Source of the DNA: Owenweeksia sp. TMED14
Lineage (GTDB): Bacteria > Bacteroidota > Bacteroidia > Flavobacteriales > Schleiferiaceae
Assembly: GCA_002167805.1 (NCBI GenBank)
Contig: NHBT01000023.1
Span: forward strand, 107,769-112,771
Direction of reading: 5' to 3'
Length of the DNA stretch: 5,003 nt
Shown: piece by piece, positions 1 through 5,003 of the stretch
Numbering within the stretch: the stretch's first letter is position 1
How the letters are laid out: every line of letters starts with the position of its first letter
Notes under the pieces: generated by a model
The model's input: the letters and a program-made list of their open reading frames with translations, nothing else
What the model was told of the DNA's origin: nothing
Database searches by the model: none
Made by a program: the position numbers and the translations under genes

Positions 1-1166
1 CGATTTGATAGTTCTGTGGATTGAATTTTGTAATTACTTTGAGCAAGATGTGCTTCAATAATTGTTCCCGAAGACGAGGGAATAACCAAAAAATCAGCGC
101 CATATCCATTAGATTGCCATGAGATGCTTTTATCCCCTGCAAATCGGACTGCATCATTAAAATTAAATCCAAATAAATTAACTCTATTTCCCCCCCTGGA
201 CTCAATGGAGTACTTACCAAAAATATCCTGAAAAGAAAAAGGTAAACCTCCGTACTCTGTTGCCACGTATGGATATACGTATGGTGAAATTTGATCTAAA
301 TATGAAGACTTTGCTGAAATCATCAGAGAGCTTGGAGCTAACCCGTCTGGACCTTTTTTACCAATTGGAGCTTCAAAAAGAACTTTGCTCATATAAGTAG
401 ATGACGAAACCTTTCCCGAATGCTTTTTTCGATTGCCTGTTCGAGTTTTAATATCCATGACAGAAGAATTTCTACCCCCGTATTTTGCTCCAAAACCCGC
501 AGTATAAACATCTGCACGTTGAAGAATATCTGTATCAAAGACAGAGAAAAAACCAATACTATGAAAAGGGTTGTAGAGGATCATTCCATCTAATTTCACC
601 AAGTTTTGAATCGGCGCCCCACCTCGGATGTATAATTGTCCACCCTGATCTCCAGTTGTAATCACCCCTGGTAAAACTTGCAGGGCTCTCATCAAATCCG
701 GTTCTCCTCCGATGGAAAAAGTCGTAATTGATTTTGCACTTAACTGAACTACAGCCGTTGCAACCTTTGTTTGTTGTTCTTGTCTTTCGACATCAATAAT
801 AACATCGTCAAGTGTAACAATAGACTCATTGAGGAGGAACCTTTCAAATACTATTCGTGAGGATTTTATAGAAACTTTTCGATTAATTGTTTCATAGCCA
901 GGCATCTTTACAGTAACCATCGCATCTCCAAATGGTAAGCCGGTAATCTGAAAATATCCATCGCTATTCGCATAAACACTTATATCGAGATCCTTGACCA
1001 GGTCTTTTATTTCAGAACCTTCAACTAATATTTGAGCATACTCAATTGGTCTCTGAGACTGGCGGTCTAAAACATAACCTCGCACTCCTCCAATATCTTG
1101 AGCCAAAACTTTAGAGATAGTTAAAAAAACTATTGAGCTAATAAAGAATCTTAAAAAGTAATTCAT
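1..1166 (-). CDS. TonB-dependent outer-membrane receptor with carboxypeptidase-regulatory-like N-terminal domain (partial, C-terminus beyond the window)
   Basis: The frame is open without a stop from the ATG at 1166 to the window edge, giving about 388 residues. Such receptors usually exceed 700 residues, so most of the beta-barrel is missing here. Residues 1-22 form a Sec signal peptide with probable cleavage after VLA22. Residues about 25-108 resemble a carboxypeptidase-D regulatory-like beta-sandwich (GYVLDRQSQRPIEYAQI, then DGYFQITGLPFG and PGYE). A TonB-box-like stretch, TLDDVIID, lies at 118-125. The plug domain follows: PDLMRALQVLPGV at 156-168, LYIRGG at 178-183, and YGGRNSSVMDIKTRTG at 229-244, where the barrel begins. 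By family knowledge it imports a bulky ligand across the outer membrane using TonB-ExbBD energy. The substrate cannot be told, and no SusD-like partner is visible. The start overlaps the holA end by 29 bp in another frame, suggesting cotranscription. An in-frame ATG at 1181 would add MELFS; 1166 is preferred because it puts the signal peptide at the N-terminus. Confidence 0.93.
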   Translation of the reverse strand, partial: MNYFLRFFISSIVFLTISKVLAQDIGGVRGYVLDRQSQRPIEYAQILVEGSEIKDLVKDLDISVYANSDGYFQITGLPFGDAMVTVKMPGYETINRKVSIKSSRIVFERFLLNESIVTLDDVIIDVERQEQQTKVATAVVQLSAKSITTFSIGGEPDLMRALQVLPGVITTGDQGGQLYIRGGAPIQNLVKLDGMILYNPFHSIGFFSVFDTDILQRADVYTAGFGAKYGGRNSSVMDIKTRTGNRKKHSGKVSSSTYMSKVLFEAPIGKKGPDGLAPSSLMISAKSSYLDQISPYVYPYVATEYGGLPFSFQDIFGKYSIESRGGNRVNLFGFNFNDAVRFAGDKSISWQSNGYGADFLVIPSSSGTIIEAHLAQSNYKIQSTELSN

Positions 1167-2142
1167 TGAGAATAGTTCCATCTTTTAAATTTGCACTGCC
1201 CATTCCTTTGGCTTGGCGATCAGCATCGCGAAGATACCCAATGATTCGTATCAACTTATCCCTAGTATAATTTTGGCTCAACAACGCAATATCCCTCAAA
1301 GCATATTCTGAAATATTCAATTCTTGAAGCACATTTTTTGAATTTTTATTTGAAATATTCGAGTAAACTAAAGCTTTTGAAAAGCTTGAAAAAAGTATAG
1401 AAATGCTAGCTATTACCGGGTTTTTCTTCGGATTTTCACTAAAACTTTTTGATATTTTATATGCTTTTGACAAATTTTTTGTAGCTAAGGATTTTACCAA
1501 TTCAAAATTGTTAAACTCCCTACTAAATCCAGTTACATGTTCTACAACTTTTTCATCAATCTCATTTTTATCACCCAAAAAAGCGCAAATTTTTTCTAAT
1601 TCATGATTTATCCTCAATAAATCTGAACCAATATTTTCCGTTAACAGTATTGATGCTTTTTGAGTTATTTTCATCCCTCTATTCTGAACCTCTGAATCTA
1701 TCCAATACGGAATTTGATTTTCATAGAGTCTTTTAAAAGAGATGTAAAGAACATCTTTATTATTTCGAATAGACTTGTATAATGATTTTCTTTTATCAAG
1801 TTTTTTACCCTTTAAACCGATAGCGAGAATGGTATTTGGATTCAAATTACCAATGTAAGAAGATAATGAGTCGATATCTTTGAGATCTTGAGCCTCTCTA
1901 ACGATGACTACATTTTTATCAGACATGACTGGGTACCTTTTTGAGTGATTTACAATAGAAATTGAATCAGTATCTCTGCCATAAAGAATATTAAGATTGA
2001 AATCCTTTTGATCATCCTCCAGAGATTCCTCGATAACTAACTCTAGAGCACGATTAATAAAAAAAGGTTCATCTCCCTCAAAAATATATACTGGAAGAAA
2101 TTTCCCTTGTTTTAAATTATTCGATAAATCTTCTAAAGTCAT
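1138..2142 (-). CDS. holA: DNA polymerase III subunit delta (clamp loader)
   Basis: This 334-residue protein has the normal length for HolA, the delta subunit of the clamp-loader complex, which opens the beta sliding clamp and loads it onto primed DNA in the cytoplasm. The N-terminus carries the family signature YIFEGDEPFFINRALELV (residues 19-36). YPVMSDKNVVIVREAQDL (70-87) matches the second conserved strand-loop region. GSDLLRINHELEKIC (172-186) is the typical helix at the end of the AAA+-like part. SREFNNFELVKSLATKN (207-223) begins the C-terminal collar domain, and the end (ADRQAKGMGSA, 307-316, then LNELLFKIL) is also family-typical. No Walker A motif is seen, as expected for delta, which does not bind ATP. 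The gene lies 24 bp downstream of rlmH and overlaps the receptor gene at its end, so it is probably in a three-gene transcript. No Shine-Dalgarno is visible; the bases before the ATG are an AT-rich run (AATTTAATAAA). Confidence 0.95.
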   Translation of the reverse strand: MTLEDLSNNLKQGKFLPVYIFEGDEPFFINRALELVIEESLEDDQKDFNLNILYGRDTDSISIVNHSKRYPVMSDKNVVIVREAQDLKDIDSLSSYIGNLNPNTILAIGLKGKKLDKRKSLYKSIRNNKDVLYISFKRLYENQIPYWIDSEVQNRGMKITQKASILLTENIGSDLLRINHELEKICAFLGDKNEIDEKVVEHVTGFSREFNNFELVKSLATKNLSKAYKISKSFSENPKKNPVIASISILFSSFSKALVYSNISNKNSKNVLQELNISEYALRDIALLSQNYTRDKLIRIIGYLRDADRQAKGMGSANLKDGTILNELLFKILY

Positions 2143-2166
2143 TTTATTAAATTAAGCATAATGCAA

Positions 2167-2592
2167 CTACCCGTGATGATATGGTTCACCTCCTAAGATT
2201 GTCCAAGATCGATATAACTGCTCTAAAAAAATCAATCTTGCTAAATCATGTGGGTAAGTCATGGGCCCCAAAGACATTGTATAATCTGCTCTAACCAATG
2301 AATGAGATTTAAAACCATACGCATCCCCTATTGCAAATATCAGTCTTTTTGGACCTGAATTCATCCATTTTTGAAGTTGGCTAGAAAAGCCTTCACTTGA
2401 ATATGAAGTTCCTTTTCCATCCAGTATTATAAGCTTATCCCCCTTCTTTAAAAACTCTATAATTTTATTTTCACTGGAAACAGTTGATATTTTAAATTTT
2501 GAATATTTTTTTAATCTTGACTCATAAAAATCTAATCCCTCTCGAATATATTTCTCTTTAGTTGGCCCGATTACTAACAAAATGATTTCCAT
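2167..2592 (-). CDS. rlmH: 23S rRNA (pseudouridine1915-N3)-methyltransferase RlmH
   Basis: RlmH is a small SPOUT-class methyltransferase. It uses S-adenosylmethionine to N3-methylate pseudouridine 1915 in helix 69 of 23S rRNA, on the assembled ribosome. The N-terminus MEIILLVIGPTKEKYI is the family's first strand and fixes the start at 2592. LIFAIGDAYGF (84-94) corresponds to the cofactor-binding part of the trefoil knot. MTYPHDLARLIFLEQLYRSW (111-130) followed by the terminal PYHH (137-140) is the diagnostic C-terminal signature. Two things are odd. At 141 residues it is shorter than the usual 155-160; the loss falls in the variable segment around residues 38-52, before LIILDGKG. The second glycine of the usual IGG motif is aspartate (IGD, 88-90). 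The intact C-terminal signature argues that it is functional. It is the first gene of the leftward group, and its start overlaps the nadC start on the other strand. Confidence 0.95.
   Translation of the reverse strand: MEIILLVIGPTKEKYIREGLDFYESRLKKYSKFKISTVSSENKIIEFLKKGDKLIILDGKGTSYSSEGFSSQLQKWMNSGPKRLIFAIGDAYGFKSHSLVRADYTMSLGPMTYPHDLARLIFLEQLYRSWTILGGEPYHHG
2582..2592. other. Head-to-head overlap of the rlmH and nadC start codons
   Basis: The 11-base stretch ATGATTTCCAT reads as ATG (nadC) on the plus strand and ends in CAT, the complement of the rlmH ATG, on the minus strand. The rlmH start is firmly set by its conserved first strand; the nadC start is less certain. There is no intergenic space for either promoter, so transcription signals for each divergent group must lie inside the 5' coding region of the other. 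I could not find a convincing Bacteroidota-type promoter (TTTG then TAnnTTTG) on either side. Confidence 0.7.
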
Positions 2593-3493
2593 AGTTCTTA
2601 CGATCTTTGCAAACGTGAAACAAAAACTAGATTACATTAAAACAATTGATTGGCATAACCATTTAAAATATACCATTCAAGAAGATTTTGGCTCTGGAAA
2701 AGGTTCTGGTGATCATTCTAGCAATGCATGTTTTGGATTAAATGAAAAAGGAACAGCTAAGTTAAGGTCAAAAGAAAATGGAATAATTGCAGGGATGGAA
2801 TTATTGCCTTCAATATTCAATTTATTTGACAAAGAAATAGCGTGGGAGAAGATTAAATGTGATGGAGATAATGTTGAGAATAACGAAATTATCTTGTCGG
2901 CATATGGCCCCATAAAGTCTCTACTAGGTGTTGAGAGAATAATGCTTAATTACATTCAAAGATTGAGTGGTATAGCAACTCTAACAAACTTAATGTCAAA
3001 AAAACTAGAAGGTACCAATTGCAAGCTATTGGACACAAGAAAAACTACTCCAGGCTGGAGATATTTAGAAAAATATGCAGTCAGGGTCGGAGGCGGCCAT
3101 AATCATAGGATGGGTTTATATGACTATATAATGCTAAAAGATAATCATATTGACTATTGTGGTAGCATTAAAAAAGCTGTGAGTCAAACAAAAGATTATC
3201 TAGACCGTCATCAACTTACACGAGAAATTGAAGTTGAAGTAAGAAATTTAAAAGAGGTCAAACAAGCCATGGATGAAAAGTATATTAATCGTATTATGCT
3301 GGATAATTTTTCTGTGGAGATGTGCTCTCGTGCGGTAGAACTTATAAATGGTGAGAAAGAAATAGAAATCAGTGGGGGAATCGATATATCTAATATTCGC
3401 AAATATGCGCTTTCAGGGATAGACTTCATTTCTTCCGGCTCATTAACTCATTCTGCAAAAAACTTGGATTTGAATTTTAAAGCCGACATTTGA
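2582..3493 (+). CDS. nadC: Nicotinate-nucleotide pyrophosphorylase (carboxylating), quinolinate phosphoribosyltransferase
   Basis: NadC converts quinolinate and phosphoribosyl pyrophosphate to nicotinate mononucleotide, CO2 and pyrophosphate in de novo NAD synthesis. At 303 residues it is slightly longer than the common 280-290. Active-site motifs are all present: LDTRKTTPGWR (150-160), VGGGHNHR (169-176), MLKDNHID (184-191), EVEVRN (217-222), IMLDNF (238-243), EISGGI (262-267) and SSGSLTHSAK (284-293). The N-terminal EDFGSGKGSGDHSS (34-47) carries a four-residue repeat relative to the usual ED-G-GD-H/V-S form. The annotated ATG overlaps the rlmH start by 11 bp on the opposite strand. A GTG at 2615 (codon 12) is an alternative start that would remove the overlap and the hydrophobic leader ISIVLTIFA, which is unusual for this soluble enzyme. 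The next gene begins 4 bp after the stop, so an operon is likely. No quinolinate synthase or aspartate oxidase gene is in the window. Confidence 0.96.
   Translation: MISIVLTIFANVKQKLDYIKTIDWHNHLKYTIQEDFGSGKGSGDHSSNACFGLNEKGTAKLRSKENGIIAGMELLPSIFNLFDKEIAWEKIKCDGDNVENNEIILSAYGPIKSLLGVERIMLNYIQRLSGIATLTNLMSKKLEGTNCKLLDTRKTTPGWRYLEKYAVRVGGGHNHRMGLYDYIMLKDNHIDYCGSIKKAVSQTKDYLDRHQLTREIEVEVRNLKEVKQAMDEKYINRIMLDNFSVEMCSRAVELINGEKEIEISGGIDISNIRKYALSGIDFISSGSLTHSAKNLDLNFKADI
2690..2713 (+). repeat. Imperfect 12-bp tandem duplication within nadC
   Basis: Two adjacent 12-base units, GGCTCTGGAAAA and GGTTCTGGTGAT, encode GSGK and GSGD (residues 37-44). The first eight bases match with one difference at a third codon position. 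The family normally has a single glycine-rich turn here, so this looks like an in-frame duplication that inserted four residues. The reading frame is kept. Confidence 0.6.
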
Positions 3494-3497
3494 ATCA

Positions 3498-4403
3498 ATG
3501 TATCAGAAAACAAAAGAATCATTAAAGAACTATTTGAAGAAAATAAAAGTTCCCTTTTTACATGGTCTTAATGTTCTAGATATTGCGATTTTTTTTAAAA
3601 AAGGCATTTGGGAAGGGTCTGTTACAAGTCGTGCTGCAAGCATCAGCTTTTCCTTTTTTTTAGCATTATTTCCTGGAATAATTTTTTTATTCACTTTAAT
3701 TCCATTTATACCCATTGAAGGATTTCAGGATCAAGTATTTTTTCTTTTAAAAGAGGTTTTACCCCCAACAAGCTTTGAAGCAGTGGAAAGCACAATAAAT
3801 GATATTCTCACAATTAGAAGAGGTAATCTATTAAGTGTAACAATTTTCGCTACACTTGTATTTGCAACAAATGGAACTCTTTCTTTGATTGGAAATTTTG
3901 GATTAAGTATTCATAAACTCAATTTCAGAGGCTTTTGGTCTCAATACTTAGCGGCATTTACATTAACCATTACACTTGCCCTTTTGATCATTTTGGGAAT
4001 TTCTCTAATAACGATATCTAAATCATTTCTTGATCAATTCGTTCAGGAGAGCTGGATGGGTCTATCCGTTTCCACGCTTCTAATTTGGCTAAGAAATATT
4101 ATACTTTTAATTGTGATTCTATTGGCAATTTCAATGCTGTTTTATTTTGGACCAATGAGATCGGCACCATGGAGATTTATATCACCAGGTTCATTATTGG
4201 CAACAGTACTAATTATCCTTTCATCAACATTATTTGGCACTTACATTACTCACTTTGCCACTTACAACCAGTTTTATGGTTCAATTGGTACATTAATTAT
4301 AGTCCAACTATGGATTTATGTAAATGCAATAGGACTAATTATTGGATTTGAGTTTAACGCTAGTTTAGCAGAAGCAAAAAACCGCGTAACTTCATCCTCA
4401 TAA
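3498..4403 (+). CDS. YihY/virulence factor BrkB family inner-membrane protein
   Basis: A 301-residue polytopic membrane protein of the YihY/BrkB family, once wrongly called ribonuclease BN. Its molecular function is not established. About six membrane segments can be read, near residues 49-72, 111-133, 149-173, 193-216, 229-250 and 262-285. Family motifs are present: SRAASISFSFFLALFPG (44-60), FGP at 217-219 before PWRFISPGSLLATVL (224-238), the YNQFYGSIG stretch (256-264), and GFEFNA (283-288) after the last segment. The basic N-terminal tail (residues 4-20, rich in Lys) is expected to be cytoplasmic. The start lies 4 bp after the nadC stop, indicating cotranscription and possibly translational coupling. 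The coding sequence has several T tracts of 7-8 bases near 3589-3688, mostly from Phe codons. The family assignment is firm; a specific role is not. Confidence 0.93.
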   Translation: MYQKTKESLKNYLKKIKVPFLHGLNVLDIAIFFKKGIWEGSVTSRAASISFSFFLALFPGIIFLFTLIPFIPIEGFQDQVFFLLKEVLPPTSFEAVESTINDILTIRRGNLLSVTIFATLVFATNGTLSLIGNFGLSIHKLNFRGFWSQYLAAFTLTITLALLIILGISLITISKSFLDQFVQESWMGLSVSTLLIWLRNIILLIVILLAISMLFYFGPMRSAPWRFISPGSLLATVLIILSSTLFGTYITHFATYNQFYGSIGTLIIVQLWIYVNAIGLIIGFEFNASLAEAKNRVTSSS

Positions 4404-4414
4404 AATAACAACTA

Positions 4415-5002
4415 ATGAATTCACAACATAATACAATGAAAACACTAAAAGTACTTTTACTCGCGGGAGCAATAGCATTTGGTTTTAGCTCACAAGCTCA
4501 GACAAAAAATATTGAGGGTATCGATTTCCCGACAGCGATATCTGTAAATGGCAAAAAAACGATTTTAAATGGAGGGGGTTTACGTACAAAACTAATCTTC
4601 TTAGATCTTTATGTGGGGGCACTTTATGTGCAGTCCAAGACAAAGGATCCCAATAAAATAATTATGGCTGATGAAGAGATGGGTATTCGAATTGAAATTG
4701 CCTCCAAATTGGTAACTCAAGAACGTTTCATTGAAGCATTAGAAGAAGGTTTTAAAAATGCTTCCTCAGGTAAATCAACGGCAAATGATGTCCAAAAATT
4801 TAAAGACTTCTTGAAAGATGAATTCAAGAAGGGAGATATCATTGGACTAAACTATCATTCAGGAGATGCAGTTTACTTATATAAAAACAACAAACAACTG
4901 GGTAAGTTTGAAGGATTACCGTTTAAACAAGCATTGTTCAGTATTTGGTTAGGAGAAGTTCCTGCGCAAGAAAGTCTGAAAGAAGAGATGTTGGGCAATT
5001 AA
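4415..5002 (+). CDS. Secreted chalcone isomerase-like domain protein
   Basis: A 195-residue exported protein that fits the bacterial chalcone-isomerase-like family (Chalcone_3 type). The signal peptide has the hydrophobic run VLLLAGAIAFGF (13-24) and probable cleavage after SQA28, so it should act in the periplasm or at the envelope. The mature part has LNGGGLRTKLIFLDLYVGAL (51-70), the family's core strand motif. It is followed by FIEALEEGF (105-113), FKDFLKDEFKKGD (129-141) and a C-terminal AVYLYKNNKQLGKF (152-165) with IWLGEVPAQESLKEEMLG (177-194), also typical. Bacterial members are not known to isomerise chalcones; fatty-acid binding is one proposed role, so function is unassigned. The gene starts 11 bp after the yihY stop and probably shares its transcript. 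The ATG at 4415 is the first in frame; the ATG at 4436 (MKTLK) gives a more standard signal-peptide N-terminus and may be the real start. The stop is complete (5000-5002). Confidence 0.88.
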   Translation: MNSQHNTMKTLKVLLLAGAIAFGFSSQAQTKNIEGIDFPTAISVNGKKTILNGGGLRTKLIFLDLYVGALYVQSKTKDPNKIIMADEEMGIRIEIASKLVTQERFIEALEEGFKNASSGKSTANDVQKFKDFLKDEFKKGDIIGLNYHSGDAVYLYKNNKQLGKFEGLPFKQALFSIWLGEVPAQESLKEEMLGN

Positions 5003-5003
5003 A

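Noticed and set aside
263..283. Repeated ACGTATGG units in the receptor gene
   Set aside because: Two copies only, encoding the PYVYPYV stretch; this is explained by local codon repetition rather than an operator or mobile-element end.
1403..1606. Plus-strand open frame of 67 codons inside holA
   Set aside because: It is antisense to a well-supported holA and its Phe/Leu/Ser-rich translation has no recognisable family motif; it is a shadow of the real gene.
2593..2660. Possible Bacteroidota-type promoter for rlmH (TAGTTTTTG on the minus strand with TTG upstream)
   Set aside because: The match to TAnnTTTG is imperfect and the spacing to the upstream TTG is only about 13 bases, too short for the expected arrangement.
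2713..2913. Minus-strand open frame of 66 codons inside nadC
   Set aside because: It lies opposite conserved nadC coding sequence and shows no motif or start context of its own.
3211..3429. Minus-strand open frame of 72 codons inside nadC
   Set aside because: It is antisense to the NadC active-site region, with low-complexity Ser/Ile-rich translation typical of a shadow frame.
3530..3715. Minus-strand open frame of 61 codons inside the yihY-family gene
   Set aside because: It is opposite the first membrane segment of a supported gene, with no recognisable protein features.
4085..4351. Plus-strand open frame of 88 codons inside the yihY-family gene
   Set aside because: It is an alternate frame across the conserved C-terminal membrane segments; the in-frame protein carries all the family motifs.

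Overview
The window looks like an ordinary chromosomal housekeeping segment from a low-GC member of the Bacteroidota, probably Flavobacteriia-like. Four things point that way. A TonB-dependent receptor carries an N-terminal carboxypeptidase-regulatory-like extension. The RlmH, NadC and HolA proteins have the sequence style of that phylum. The genes are AT-rich, and no start codon has a clear Shine-Dalgarno sequence. I see no mobile element, CRISPR array, tRNA or rRNA.

Layout: two divergent gene groups meet head to head at about 2582-2592. The minus-strand group reads leftward: rlmH (23S rRNA methyltransferase), then holA (DNA polymerase III delta subunit), then a TonB-dependent outer-membrane receptor. 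The receptor runs off the left edge, so its C-terminal part is missing. The plus-strand group reads rightward: nadC (quinolinate phosphoribosyltransferase), then a YihY/BrkB-family inner-membrane protein, then a secreted chalcone-isomerase-like protein whose stop codon lies one base before the right edge.

The window is almost entirely coding. The gaps are 24 bp (rlmH-holA), 4 bp (nadC-yihY) and about 11 bp (yihY to the chalcone-isomerase-like gene). The receptor start overlaps the holA end by 29 bp, and the rlmH and nadC starts overlap by 11 bp on opposite strands. Each group is therefore probably one transcript. Promoters for the two groups would have to lie inside the 5' coding part of the opposite gene. 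No non-coding stretch exceeds about 25 bases and no terminator hairpin was seen.

The genes serve unrelated core functions: ribosome maturation, replication clamp loading, NAD synthesis, nutrient uptake and envelope proteins. I found no convincing new system. The points worth checking are the divergent start-codon overlap, an unusually short RlmH with an altered glycine motif, a four-residue tandem duplication at the NadC N-terminus, and homopolymer tracts in the receptor and membrane-protein genes.
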